DNA of 64,000 bases from Apostichopus japonicus (GCF_037975245.1 NC_092561.1:1524501-1588500); one strand, 5' to 3'; positions 11,991 to 24,109 are shown, numbered from the stretch's first letter. Numbers and translations: made by a program. Notes: generated by a model not told the origin, from the letters alone.

Positions 11991-13635
11991 CATGTACTTT
12001 ACAGAATAAGTTTGTTTTGCAATCTAATGCATGTAAAATTGGAATTTGAAGAGCGTTATACGGAAATATTCTTGAAGGTGGAAACACGTTACCAATATAC
12101 AATGGTATACAACAAAATCCATCGTGCAGTAACATTACCGTTTGGCAAAGAAAAGAATGAAATCCAACCATGAAGCTATTACCGATAGCTCCATGATCCA
12201 ACCCACAATTACCAGTTAACTTTGTCCCTACAGTCGTTTTCTGCCTTAGTGTTACATAAACTTACATTTGAGCAACAACCCCCACCCCCGTGAGGCTCAT
12301 CAATGACCCTTAATTGTCCAGCGAACGAAAACAATGTGAAAGATAACCTTGAAGGGTCTGTAGGTCAAATATGTGAAATCTAACCATTTCAAGAGTTTTA
12401 GTAACGAATTACTTGTAAATGCCTAACGTGTTAACTAATGAAAACGACATAGATGGTACTGTTCCAATTGGTTTACCGTTTGTTTAAGGAGTATACAACT
12501 TCCGAAATCCTATCAAAACAATTACTGATGTGAGCTGCCAAGAATACAATGCCCAGCCTTCAAGATGTAGTCTAATTCATTGTTTTAATGTTAACTTGTA
12601 TTGTCAGTACAACATGAACCGATGACAATTCCGTGTGCTCAATGTACGGTCACACATGCAGCTATTTATAGCTAAATGGGTCACCGAACGTATCAAAATG
12701 TTGTTAAATATGTCTAGTTCAGCAAATGTCATTTCATTCATCTGAACCACCACCCCCCCCCCCCTCAACCCCTCAACCCCTCCTCCCATTCGACCCAGCC
12801 GGTCTAGCTCGATGATTGGCGTCAACGTGTCTGTAACAGCTATGACGTCTCGCGCACAGGCGGGAATTATTTTGATACATGGGCGGCTGCCGTTGGCTTT
12901 CCCGGAAAACTTGGCTACAGTCCAGCATGCAGTCACATGACCCAAGTTGGCGCGATGAACGTCCAGTACATGCTGCGCTGTTCTGTACATTATGATTGAT
13001 CGCATCTCGCATTAACGTACGTATGAAGTGTATAGATTGCACAATACAATACTACAGCGCTTCAAAGTACGTCGACACGAGAGGAAAACAACTGCCGTTG
13101 CTGTCCAGTAGGCTACGCACATTTCCACACCAGAACAAGACTTCATTGAGTACTTCGTCAGACGTGAGTGGTAAATTTATTTGAACTATATGCCACATTT
13201 GCATTATTATTATCAACAAAACAACTTTGAAAGTCTGGTCATAACAAAAAGTTAGTTTATATTTTAGTTATAACCGTAGGGCCCAGTGCCTATAACGTAG
13301 ACTAGACGAACGATAATTAAGAGTTAGACAACCTATCGTCGCCCTACCGTGCATTTTGATATGTGCGTGTGAAGCTTAGCCTTGCTTCATGTTGTTTAGG
13401 TTAATATGATATAATATTATAAGGGTGGGTACATTGTAACTTGTAAGTTAATTGGTGCTGATAGCCTACATACATGGATGATATTGGCTCTCATGTGGCA
13501 TGTAATATGAAGTCTTTAGATTAGCAAAGGTTAATTAGCCTTTTAGAACATGACTGAATTTGAAAAGGCATAATTCATGTTTCTTTCAAATGATCAGTTT
13601 TGATTAGCTCCAATCAATAGTGAAGCAGGGCAGAA

Positions 13636-16377
13636 ATGTACACCTGTAAAATATGCAATACACTAACAGCTACTATCCGTAGCTATGTTGATCATGTGAG
13701 TTCCCATAGGAATATACCTCGAGTGAGATTTCCATGTTGTTTTGTTAATTGTGGCTATACCCTATCAACTTTTGCTGCAATGAAGATTCATGTGACTAGG
13801 TATCACCGCCATCTTCAAAAGCAAACAGCAATTGCAGCAAATCTTCAGTCAGTTAACCTGTCATTGATTTGTACGTATGAAATCTGTCAAAAAGAACTCA
13901 CAGATCTGTCCTCATATTTGGCACACTTAAAAGCACATATAAGAAAAGGCCAAATTGTATCTTGTCCATATAAGAAGTGCAAAAGAGATTTTTCAAAAAC
14001 CAGTTCATTTACAGCACATTTGTCACGTTGTCACAGAAACTGGGGAGCTGTAAACATTTTGGAGAAATACAAACTTTCTACTTGTGATCATTGCTCTTTG
14101 GATCAAGATATACCTCTAGACACTAACTGCTTTGATGTGTCTACAGAGACTGATAGATTTGTCAGTGAAAATGACATAAGCTGTGATTTCGAAAACAGTA
14201 ACAATTGCCAAGGTAGGGCGCAAGAAACAGGTCAGTCTAGACTTCAATTTCAACAAAATTTTGCCTTGTTTCTTCTGAAACTTCAGGCAAAACAACTTGT
14301 TCCATCACAAACAATTCAAATGATTGTTGAGGAGCTTCAAACTATTCACAGTTTATGTCAACAAGATCAGGTTTTGAAAATTACTCAAAAATTGAGAGAT
14401 GAGGGTTTAGCAGAAGAACGTATCAAATGTGTAGCCGATTATATGAATGAGATAGATGCATGGATTGCTATTGATAGTTGTAAAGGAAAACTCAGAACGC
14501 AGCACTGTAGAAAAGAGTACTATAAATCAGCATTCAAGTTTGTTGCTCCAATTGCAATATCACTAGGGAGAGATTCAGCACAAAAAATGCATTACTATCA
14601 TTACATTCCAATCAAGGAGAGCATTCAATTGCTCCTTTCAGATGATTTTGTGTTGGGACAATGTCAAAGTAGGCACCAAAGTGAAGACTCATCTGTTCTT
14701 ACTGACATAGTGGATGGTACAGTTTTTAAAAAAAATAGTTTGTTTCAAAGTTATGAAAGATCTTTATCCATCATTCTCTATCAAGACTCATTTGAAATCG
14801 TAAACCCACTTGGGTCGGCAAGAAAAAAACACAAAATACTAGCAATGTACTTTACACTTGGAAACATCCAACCTGAGTACAGATCTGTTGTTGATGCAAT
14901 GCAGCTTGTGTTTTTGTGTAAAGAAGTTGATTTTAAGGTCTTTGGGCAGCAGAAGGTTTTTGAGAGAGTGATAAATGATTTGAAAACCTTAGAGGAAGTT
15001 GGAATAGAAACAAATGACGGGGTGGTCTGGAAAGGTGCGCTGTCTTGTATATTAGGGGATAATTTAGGTTCCCATTGTATTGGGGGTTTCATTGAGAGTT
15101 TTTCAGGAACTAACATGTGCCGCTACTGTTTAATAACTTCACATGACTTCAAATGTAACGCACCATATGCTGTTGGGAAGCCTAGAACCAAGGAGGAGTA
15201 TGATTCTTGCATTGCACACCTTGAAGATCATGAAGAAAATCATCATCAAGGAATTAAATTTAATTCATGTTTTAATTCTTTGAGGTATTTTCATGTGTGT
15301 GCACCTGGTTTGCCACCATGCCTGGGGCACGACTTGTTTGAAGGAGTTGTTGATTACGATGTAGCCATGTTTATTCAATACTGGATTAAACAAAAACATT
15401 GGTTCACATATGCAGATTTGAATATAATGTTGGTACAGTTTAAATTTCAAGGACGCGATGCAAACAATAAACCTGCATTTGTAAATTTATCAGGTAACCG
15501 CTTAGGTGGTCAGGCCGTTGAAAACTGGAACCTTTTGAGACTTCTTCCAATTATTTTGAGTGCATATGTGAAAGATCATAATGACCTTGTATGGAGACTC
15601 TTTCTTCTTTTACGAGAAGTTGTTGAGTATGTGTGTTCTCCAAAGATTTCACATGAGCAACTTGCATATTTAAGGGTGATAATGGAGGAATACTTGACTG
15701 AGAGAAAACGACTCTTTGCTGATACTCCCCTCAGACCAAAACATCATTTCCTGAGCCACTATCCAGATTTAATTATTAAGTTTGGACCATTAATGAGAGT
15801 GTGGACTCTACGCTTCGAAAGTAAGCACTCCTATTTCAAACGTTGTGCCAGATCTGCACAAAATTTCATCAATGTTACACAGTCTTTAGCAAATCAACAC
15901 CAGTACTTTCAAGCTTATAACAGCTCAGGGAAATTATATCCTGATAGATTGGTTATTGAAAATGCCACATCCCTCAACATAGAATGTTTCATGCCTGAAA
16001 TAAAGCATGCTTTGCAGGCAGCAAATGTAAAGTTTGATGATTCTGTTATCAGTGACAGAGTTCAGATGTTTGGCACTTCTTACCAGAAGGGTTTCTTTGT
16101 AATATGTCAGTGTTCTGATACATGCTTTTCAAGTCTTAAATTGGGTTGCATTTTGTTTGCAGTTGTTGAAAGCCAAAATATTGTGTACCTTGTCGTAAAG
16201 ATGCACAGTGGATCATTCAATCACACCACTGGAGTTTACTGTTTGCAGCCTTTGAATATAGTGTCTTGTGTGCAGATTTCTAAGCTTGCTGATTATTTTC
16301 CATTGTCGGCATGTTTTGTGAGAGGAAGGCTTTTGCTTTCACTAAAGCATAAGCCATTAGCTGCAGTGCTTTTATAG
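13636..16377 (+). CDS. EnSpm/CACTA-type transposase with N-terminal zinc fingers, 913 aa
   Basis: A single open exon encodes 913 aa. An in-frame TGA lies 15 nt before the ATG, which supports this start. Four C2H2 zinc fingers come first: C4-C7-H20-H24, C34-C39-H52-H57, C79-C84-H97-H101 and C110-C115-H128-H133, probably for DNA binding. The catalytic region has the metazoan EnSpm pattern. D384 lies in YQDSFEIVNPLG, D475 in LGDNLG just before a CRYC pair, then HDLFEG (D566, E569) and RFESKHSYFK (E728). I expect a DDE-type cut-and-paste enzyme acting in the nucleus on the CACTG ends; which E is catalytic is not settled by reading. No stop, frameshift or obvious decay was seen, so it may be functional. 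The SAM gene follows on the same strand. Confidence 0.88.
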   Translation: MYTCKICNTLTATIRSYVDHVSSHRNIPRVRFPCCFVNCGYTLSTFAAMKIHVTRYHRHLQKQTAIAANLQSVNLSLICTYEICQKELTDLSSYLAHLKAHIRKGQIVSCPYKKCKRDFSKTSSFTAHLSRCHRNWGAVNILEKYKLSTCDHCSLDQDIPLDTNCFDVSTETDRFVSENDISCDFENSNNCQGRAQETGQSRLQFQQNFALFLLKLQAKQLVPSQTIQMIVEELQTIHSLCQQDQVLKITQKLRDEGLAEERIKCVADYMNEIDAWIAIDSCKGKLRTQHCRKEYYKSAFKFVAPIAISLGRDSAQKMHYYHYIPIKESIQLLLSDDFVLGQCQSRHQSEDSSVLTDIVDGTVFKKNSLFQSYERSLSIILYQDSFEIVNPLGSARKKHKILAMYFTLGNIQPEYRSVVDAMQLVFLCKEVDFKVFGQQKVFERVINDLKTLEEVGIETNDGVVWKGALSCILGDNLGSHCIGGFIESFSGTNMCRYCLITSHDFKCNAPYAVGKPRTKEEYDSCIAHLEDHEENHHQGIKFNSCFNSLRYFHVCAPGLPPCLGHDLFEGVVDYDVAMFIQYWIKQKHWFTYADLNIMLVQFKFQGRDANNKPAFVNLSGNRLGGQAVENWNLLRLLPIILSAYVKDHNDLVWRLFLLLREVVEYVCSPKISHEQLAYLRVIMEEYLTERKRLFADTPLRPKHHFLSHYPDLIIKFGPLMRVWTLRFESKHSYFKRCARSAQNFINVTQSLANQHQYFQAYNSSGKLYPDRLVIENATSLNIECFMPEIKHALQAANVKFDDSVISDRVQMFGTSYQKGFFVICQCSDTCFSSLKLGCILFAVVESQNIVYLVVKMHSGSFNHTTGVYCLQPLNIVSCVQISKLADYFPLSACFVRGRLLLSLKHKPLAAVLL

Positions 16378-16781
16378 GCATGTAAGTGGCAAATGCTATA
16401 CAACTGGGGCGTATTTTCATTGACTTAAGATGGTGCAATGTATCATCTTCTCTTAGAACCATGCTAATGAACTTGAAGCATTACATATATGTACTTGTTA
16501 AATAGCTTATGCATTTGTTGATATTACTGCAGAAAAACTGTTGTAAAGTTAGGAAATAATTATCAATTAATATCTAATTAAGGCTTTGTGTTTACATGTA
16601 AAGTGCCTTCCATTTAAAGAACTATGTTTGAGTGCAAGCTCAATTATGGAACAACTAGGTGTATATAATGGGCCTTACAAAGAAACTTATAGTAAGCAAA
16701 TGTGGCGTATGAATTATTCTGAATTGAGAAGGAACTAAAACCTTCACTTCCATTACTCAGGTCTGAGGTTCTCTTGTTAAA

Positions 16782-16971
16782 ATGAGCGTGTCAGAACAAT
16801 CAGATGATACAATTTGTCTTGAAGATGTTGCTTCATCCATAATGCTTTCCATAATGGCTGCTGGTGTGGAAAGTGTGTGCGATCTCAAGCTGATCACTGA
16901 TGATGACCTTTCCAGTGTACTGAAGCCAATACAGAGGAGAAAGCTGTTACTAGCATGGGCAAACAAGGCAG
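16782..16971 (+). CDS. SAM gene exon 1 (SAM domain)
   Basis: The exon runs from ATG to the donor G|GTAAGC and encodes the whole SAM-like region, with DLKLITDDDLSSVLKPIQRR as the core. It ends in phase 1; joining to 19291 gives GAA AAG TTG in frame. A good acceptor (CTTCACTTCCATTACTCAG, ending 16760) lies 21 nt before the ATG, so a 5' untranslated exon further upstream is likely. Confidence 0.8.
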
Positions 16972-17929
16972 GTAAGCAGAAATATAATTGCACTTTCTAA
17001 ATATGATTATTCTCCTTTTTTTTGAGGAAAGGGGAGGTTAAGAAGTAAGTTACAAGAGGAGATGGAAAAATGTCTAAATAGTAAGTACATGTGATACACA
17101 GAAGTTTCTCTTATTGTCTAAGACAGTTGCTGGTACCACAAATTGAATAAGGAAACTGGTCTCATAGTACATCATTAGCATTTTTGTAATTCTCTAAAGA
17201 AAATTTTCTGGTTAATTATTAGTATTATACATTAGATTTGAATTTTTTTAAGTAGTTTTCAAGTAGTGAGCAAATAGAACACACAGAAAACACCAGGTCA
17301 AACTAATGAAATGATACACCACATACCCAAACTAAAATATTTATCATCAAGAAAAGAGGAAACCCTTCTTTTTAATTCAAATTAAACATGTTGTTGTTGT
17401 TGTTGTTATGTTGTTTGTAGAGTATGTTGAAGTTCATATGGGAGTATGACAAGGCTAAAGGTCACCTTGAAAAACAACCACTATGGGGTAGTATGGGGTA
17501 CCTCAACTCTGGGATCATACTTGGCCCCCACTTTGGGGTCCAAATAAGCGGGCACTACGCAAACGTCTGCAGTGACCAAATAATGCCATTGACGCAACAA
17601 TTTGATATGTATGAGTGTTACTTTGCCCCAAAAACACTTGTATCCAATAATCAACAAAAATTGCCCCAATAATTTCACACTTTGGCTATACTGATTGAAA
17701 GATGCAGAGAACTGTGGCAATGGCTTGCTTTCCAAACAGTATAAGAATACACCTTGACAACTTAACAAACTATAAAGCAAGCCTTGTCCGATGCTTATGC
17801 ACAAGGTCCATATGGCATACGGTACAGTGTGTACAAAGCCATTGCCTACGTCAACAAACAAGCAGCGACTTAACCTATAATATAATAATAATAATAATAA
17901 TAATATAATAATAATATAATAATAATATA

Positions 17930-18692
17930 CAGGGTTTTTGTTAAGAAATGAAGTAGGTGGGTCAAGTTGAAAAGTAGATGGGACTGTCTGTACGCGGACA
18001 TGGGGGAGGGGTCTAAGCCGGAAAATTGCAATTTAAAAAGTCTCTAGATGCAAAATGGTTCAATATACAGTTGTTTGGTCAATGATATTGCCCCCTCCCA
18101 ATCACCCCTTTCTTCTGTCCTATTTTTCTTTTTTTCTCCTGAATTTTTTTATTAACACTCGGGTCATGGAGCCTAGGGAGGTAGCTATGCCACTGAACGG
18201 AACTTAGCAAGGGTGTGACGCACTTGCTGCATTAAATGAAGTGCGATCATAACAAAATGATAATAGGTCTACGGTACTACAAAGTGAGTAGGATTTTACT
18301 GCCAAAAAATACCCAACTAGGTCTGTGATAGAACCTTCTGTTTTTTATTCAGCTTTTATCTCTGTTGAGCAACAATTTGTATGTCAAGAGAAGCCCTTTG
18401 CCTACCTCTACTCTCACCCACCCCTCGGCCTCATCTCCTCGACCATACTACTAATGTTCAACTTCTTGTAGTTTTTACCAACAGTTAACTGCTGTGACAG
18501 TTTCAATCACACCTGATCTGGTTGTGGGTATTTACTCCTCTCGATTTTTTTCGTCATTTTTTTATTTATTTTTTAAATTTTTTTAAATTTAATTTTTTTT
18601 TTTTTTTTACTGAGCGTCGCAAAGTAGCCGGGTCATGTACGTGCAGTAAGCGGGTCATTTGACCCGGGTCCCGGCTACTAACGAAAACCCTG
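17930..18692. mobile_element. hAT-like non-autonomous element inside SINE tail
   Basis: The ends are CAGGGTTTTTGTTA and, inverted, CAGGGTTTTCGTTA. CAGGG-type termini with short inverted repeats fit hAT elements. The flanks share at least AATATA, but the AT-repeat context makes the target duplication ambiguous. The 763-bp interior has a right-hand palindromic segment with repeated GGGTCA motifs and no transposase. Confidence 0.65.
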
Positions 18693-18764
18693 AATATAAT
18701 AATAATATAATATATATAATATAATAATAATAATATAATATAGTAATAATATAATAATAATAAT

Positions 18765-19053
18765 AATAATCAGCAGTTATTTTTACGACGCTTAAGCGAC
18801 CACAAATGTGGGAGAAGACCGCAAGGGCTTATGAATTACAACTTACACGTCGGGCGGCTTCCAATTCAACATTTTAACTCAAATTTGGAATCTTTTCAAT
18901 TTAGAAAGTCATTTCAGATGGGAAAACCGTAGATTGCTCTTGGTTGAAAAACCCACCTTACTATGATCCGGCCGGGAATCGAACCCCGAACCTCCCGATT
19001 GCTAAGCCTCATTGCTTCAAATGCCACCGCCTTTATCTTCTCGGCCACAGCAA
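18765..19053 (-). mobile_element. tRNA-derived SINE with ATT-repeat tail
   Basis: Read on the minus strand, the head has an A-box-like TGGCCGAGAAGATAAAGG (19047 downwards) and a B-box GGTTCGATTCC about 60 bp later, as in tRNA-Leu/Ser-like heads with a long variable arm. A ~200-bp body follows and ends in (ATT)n. It lies in the first intron of the SAM gene, antisense to it. Part of its tail is split off by the hAT-like element, with matching ATT repeats at 17882-17929. Confidence 0.75.
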
Positions 19054-19290
19054 CCTAAACAGACGTGTCAGAGAATGCCCCTGTTGCCAATTGAAGATAT
19101 GCTTGATTCGATAGATTGCGAGCTTGAGTGCTGCCCCTGTTTGTTGTGTAAATGCTGATGTTCTGTGAGTGTCCAAAAAACTAGTACCTTAATGCAATAA
19201 ATGTCTGTTATCAGGAAATAATTTATCAAGGTTGTTTATTCATTTCATATCATCTACTTTCATTGATGTGACATATTTTCATTCTTAAAG

Positions 19291-20285
19291 AAAAGTTGCT
19301 TGGATCAGAATCTTCACAATCATCTGAACCCGACTCTGTGGCCAGTTCACCAGGCTGCAGCTGGGTGCCCAGTTCAGCAGGATCAAGTCCAGCAGCGGTA
19401 ATTGCAGATTGGGCAGAGTCATTTAAAGTTGATTGGGATAAAATGCCTAAAAGCCTTACAAAATCACTCCAGAAGAAACAGAGACCCACTCCCAAAGATC
19501 GGCGTGAAATGATCAGAATATTATGCAATGACATAATGAAAGTTGAGTCAAGTCCAGGACGAAAGCACCTTTCTATTATTGCACAGAAGATCGTTCGTGA
19601 GTTTCCAGAACCCTTTAAAGATGACATTGAAGGACTTGTTGTTGGTAGTGGATATGCATCCCTTCTTACACAGTTGGAAAACCGTATGAGCAATATCAAT
19701 AGAGGCAAATTTCACCTAAATGTTGGTTACCCCCTGTTTGTAGAGGGTGAACAGAATGAAGCACTAACAAAGAAGCGTAAACTCAGCACCTCATATGGCT
19801 GCAAAAACTGGCAACCAGAGGACCTACCTGAAGGGGAGGATCGAGACACGCAGAGAAAAAAGATAGATGACTTAAAGGTGATGCATGAACTTAACATATG
19901 GGATGACAATGAGGTTGTTTTCCTCATGAAAACTGTATTTCCAACCATCCGTGCCAAGATAAACAGTCAGCAAGTTCCTGTATGTGCTCTCCTTGATGAA
20001 TATCCTTTCTTGTTTGAGGAGGTTGGGATGATGGGACATTTTGAAGATTTAGTGGGCATCAAACTGAAATCAGTTCTCACTACAGCTTTTATAGATAAAA
20101 GTCCACGAATTCAGAAGTTTCTGCAAGTGTCAGCAAAGAAGAAGAAGGAGGTGCAAAATATAATAGCTGATGTGGAGAGTGCTAAGAAGGAAAGTGGTGA
20201 TCATTCCCCTGATGTTCCAGGAATTATTCTCCTCCTCTGCAATCACCTTGGAGATAAATGGGACGATCTTTTCTACCTTGCAAAG
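19291..20285 (+). CDS. SAM gene exon 2 (main body)
   Basis: This 995-nt exon has acceptor TTCATTCTTAAAG and donor AAAG|GTAAG and is open throughout. It starts with a Ser/Pro-rich stretch, then a mixed charged, probably helical region ending DKWDDLFYLAK. It ends in phase 0. Confidence 0.8.
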
Positions 20286-20722
20286 GTAAGAAGTAGCTAC
20301 CTTTATAAATCATTAAGCTTGTGAACAGTCTCAGAATAGCACTATTTGTCTGTGTTTTTGTGTTTTGCTCTGGTTTGTCGTTCTTAAACTTACAGTTATG
20401 TAGATGTATTGGTCAAGTTGATTGACTTTATAACGATTTTCCTCTGCGATGTTCACTGTTTGTAGGTCAGCTGTAATTGTTGTGTATTGGGACTCTGAAG
20501 TCCAAAGTTCAGTACATCATATGCCATCAGTTAATTAAGGTCTTCCCCATTGTCATCATTTTGATTTCAGGGATACATATTGTCCCTCAGTTTCATTGTT
20601 TTATGTTATGCTTTGGAAGAAACTCCTGTTTCCCAGATGGCATCTTGAATGTTTTGTCCCACTATATAATAAGATAAGTATTCCAAACAATTTTATTGTT
20701 CCTACATTTACATTATGTTCAG

Positions 20723-20789
20723 GAAACCAGTACTGTGCAGAATATCACTAAGGATCTGAAGTCAACATCCCCATGCATCATTATTCAAG
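20723..20789 (+). CDS. SAM gene exon 3
   Basis: This short exon (67 nt) lies between CATTATGTTCAG and G|GTGAGA. It encodes ETSTVQNITKDLKSTSPC followed by IIIQ and ends in phase 1, which joins exon 4 as a Gly codon. Confidence 0.75.
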
Positions 20790-20939
20790 GTGAGAAGCAT
20801 TTGGAGGATTTTGCTCTAAGATGCATTTCCTCCAGTACATATGCACTGCTCTTTTTCCCTTTTTGGTTTGGATGATAGTTGTAACATTTGAAATTTGTGA
20901 TGGTGAGTATGTGTGCGTGTGTATGTATTTTAGTGATGC

Positions 20940-21190
20940 CTACCTTGTAAACACAATTTCTCATGAAAGGAAGCTTAGACAGATCTCATAGTTGGCATGT
21001 GGGTGTACCCGATAGAGTACAAGAAGCCTATTGTTTTTGGCAAAGGTCAAAGATCATTTGGGGTCAACAGAGGTGAAACTGAATACTTTGTAAACATGAT
21101 ATCTCAAGAAGGGAATCTTGGACAGATCTCATGTGGTATGTAGGTGTGGTCACTTGAATCAACAGGGGTCAAAATTTGGGAATCTTTGAT
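20940..21190. repeat. Imperfect ~144-bp duplication in SAM gene intron 3
   Basis: The segment with CTTGTAAACACAATTTCTCA at 20943 recurs at about 21087 as TTTGTAAACATGATATCTCA. Both are followed by GACAGATCTCAT and a GGTGT motif. Intronic and non-coding. Confidence 0.55.
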
Positions 21191-21741
21191 TAGAGAAACT
21201 TAGGAAGTTATATGATGGCAAGTGTGTCAATGACACCCCATAGTGCACTATCACCTGTGGAAGACAAAGTCATGAGTCCATATGAGATTTAACTGGGAAA
21301 ACTCTGTTACTGCATCAATTCAGCATGTATGTGTGCATTTGATGCTCAGCATGTAACATGAAACTCAAGAACTATAGCCCATTTTTGACTTCATATGTGG
21401 TAAAAACATTTTGGTTGACCATTGCAACATTTTCAATGTCATTTTTGTGTTGCTGAGGGTGCCTCAGTAAATCGATATATCAGATAAACTGTTTTTTCTT
21501 TCATATCCACACTGACAATATTGAAATCTGCCATCAACGAATATATCGAAATACCAAGTGCATCCGAAACAAACCTTGAATACCGGTAAAAATAATATTG
21601 AATAAAATATAATGACCCATTAGTGCACGCGAGTTGGAGTATATTCACGCTGCAACTGTAAAGTAGTGGTAGTCATAGCAGTGGCATTAACTTTAACTGG
21701 ACATTCTCTTAATAGTTCTAATTGATATTTATTTTTTGCAG

Positions 21742-21909
21742 GTCCAAACATGTACACTGGAAGAAAGTTTATGTTGGCAGTAGATATGGTTATTGTTAAT
21801 GACCACATTCAAACTTTTGAAAGTGCAATGACCATGCTGTTTGCAATGTTTTCATCTTAAACATTGAGTATTCATCTGAAGGTGCAACTTTAATGGAGTT
21901 TATCCAGCG
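21742..21909 (+). pseudogene. SAM gene exon 4, carrying a 1-nt frameshift
   Basis: The acceptor is ATTTTTTGCAG and the donor CG|GTGAGT. The first part (GPNMYTGRKFMLAVDMVIVN...) is open until TAA at 21858. The second part is open in another frame as LNIEYSSEG followed by LMEFIQR, and only that frame has the phase needed to join exon 5. One missing base explains both. Confidence 0.75.
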
Positions 21910-22659
21910 GTGAGTAGGCTGAAAGTACCCTAGTAATAGTTAACCATTGTTATTTTGTGTGGACATTCCCTTGACATGGAATGTAAGAGTGTATGCATAT
22001 TATTAGCCACCTTCAAAAGATCAGCCGATCATAAAGGTACCAATAAAGAAAAAAAAATCAACAAATTGCAGTTAACTCTACTCCTAGGCAGATCATTGAA
22101 ATAAATCATACTCTGTTCTCAGTTACAGCTGATTTACTTATTTTGTACTATTTGTTGTGGTCCAAGAATAACAGCAGCTTTGGTAACCTTTTGTAAACAT
22201 TGATGACCTTTACATTATTTTCACCAATGGAAAGTTAGTGTAAATAGTTGAATGGCATGTTTTATTATTTTGGAAAAGGGTGGGAATGTATGAGTTTGGT
22301 TACTTACTGAGAACACCTGCACAATTTGTTTCAACTATAGGGTATCAGCTTAAACTGAACAAAATTGAAATTAAAAGAGGAGTCACAAATTAGCTCTTCT
22401 TTTCAGATCATGATTTCCTAGAAAACTGTTGAATTCCAAAGGCTTGTAAATTAAGACAGGTATCCAGCTCAATTGCTTCTATCAATGCCAGTGAGCACAC
22501 ATACAATTGGAAACTGAGTTGTGTCACATCTTACTATCATGTATGACATACTGTAGTGTAAATTTGGGACCAAGGGAAATTAATTGTTAAATGGTTTAAT
22601 AATTGCAAACTTATTTGAACTTTATGACTTCACAGTTCTAATTTTGCTCCTCTTTGCAG

Positions 22660-22789
22660 CTGCTTTGTTGGATTGAATCCAGAAAAGGGAAGAAAGACCC
22701 CCAAATCCAAGAAGAGCTATCCTGTCAACCCAAAAATTTTGGCTTTGGTTGGAAACCTGAAGGAGTTTGAGTCAGATTGGACAGTCTAA
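22660..22789 (+). CDS. SAM gene exon 5 (C terminus)
   Basis: The acceptor is TGCTCCTCTTTGCAG. The exon begins RCFVGLNPEKG, ends EFESDWTV and then stops at 22787-22789. The Lys-rich middle is typical of a solvent-exposed tail. Confidence 0.75.
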
Positions 22790-24109
22790 ATGCTTTTCAG
22801 GCACTTCCCGTGATTGGTCACATTAGTCTGACAATTTGGTAACTTTGGATTATAAATGTAGGTCACTTGGTTGATTTAAAGTGTTCCTAGTTGAGAAAAT
22901 GTTAGCCAGCCTCTTGAGCCTCCTTAACTGGAACCATAGACTCTCCAGCTACAGAGAAGTCTCTTTTACAAATGAACAGTTAAACATTTATACAGAGTTC
23001 AAACTATTGTGTTTAACTTTGTTGGTGGATATTTACAAGGTTTTACTTGTTGACAAAATTGTTAAAGACTATTATTTGGTGCTATCATGACACCTTTCCA
23101 ATAACTCCATAAACTCTAAACTCTTCCAAGCAGGTTCACAAATGTTAGAAAAGTTTTGAATCCATAATAGTTTCAGATGTCAAGTTATTCTGTTAATTTT
23201 GTTAATGCTATAAGCTTGATATCTAAACTATATTTTGTTGTCAAAATATAAAATCTCTCTGCTAAATGTTGACATGAAATCTTTTCATAAAACTGCTCCT
23301 TCCACTCAACAGCAGAAGCACAGGAATATAAGGACAACTTTTTTAATCATTTCCAGGTACAAAGGTCAAATCATTGTTTATATATCTTTTGATCAGATGA
23401 TTTACAATATCTTTGGTTAACAGAATAGTTAATCTTTATTCTTACGTATTGTAACATATCCTTGTCTTTAACTTCCACTTTGAACTTAAAGGGCTAAAGA
23501 AGGTCATGAAAATTAGAAAAAGTATACAATCCTTATCAGCGATAGAGGAGTTACCACAGTTAAAGGTATTAATTTTCTGTGAACATTGATATGCCCATTA
23601 AAGTGAATATGTTATATGAGCGATATATTTAATAATGCTAGAACATTTAAAAATACATGAAATGAGCATAGTTGTAATAAAGTTAAGTGAAGAATAGTGA
23701 AGACACCTAAGTTTCTGTGGTCACATAATACAGTGACCTTTGCATACTTCAAGTGCATCTGTAAATAAGAGGGAAAGGAACTTTGTTGTAGAGCAATAGA
23801 AAGGGCGAGGAACTAGCAGGTGTCAAAGCTTAGTGTTTTATGATCAGTTAATTGTGAAAACTTTCAGTGGCTGATCCAGGATTTCCTGAAGTGGCCGAAG
23901 AGACAAATATGGCCACATACAGACTTATCAGTATATTTCCAAACAATGAAAGTATCGTTTGTATAACAAAACCTTTTCCAAAAGAAAGGCTGGGTCACCC
24001 AGCAAATTCCCAGTCATCAATAAGAGATTGCCTTCTGATGTTCAGTCTTACATATTACTTTTAAGGTTTTGACATTCAAAAATATGTTTCAACAAGTTTT
24101 GAAGTTGTA

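Larger units (their letters stand above)
16782..22789 (+). pseudogene. SAM-domain accessory gene of the transposon, 5 exons, one apparent frameshift
   Basis: I joined five exons by GT-AG sites: 16782-16971, 19291-20285, 20723-20789, 21742-21909 and 22660-22789. Phases fit at every junction, but the 1550 nt total is one base short of a multiple of three. In exon 4 the frame hits TAA at 21858-21860; skipping one base near 21851-21858 reopens a frame that runs through exon 5 to the stop at 22787. If intact the product would be 516 aa. Residues ~10-62 form a SAM (sterile alpha motif) domain, a protein-interaction fold. The rest has no domain I recognise, though it recalls predicted 'SAM domain-containing protein 3-like' proteins of fish and invertebrates. 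Its place inside the CACTG ends suggests a transposition partner or regulator (inference). The lesion may be real or a sequencing error. Confidence 0.8.

Noticed and set aside
12604-13042. Minus-strand ORFs of 133 and 89 codons in the transposon's 5' region
   Set aside because: No domain, overlapping frames, a poly(C) tract inside, and antisense to the likely transposon leader.
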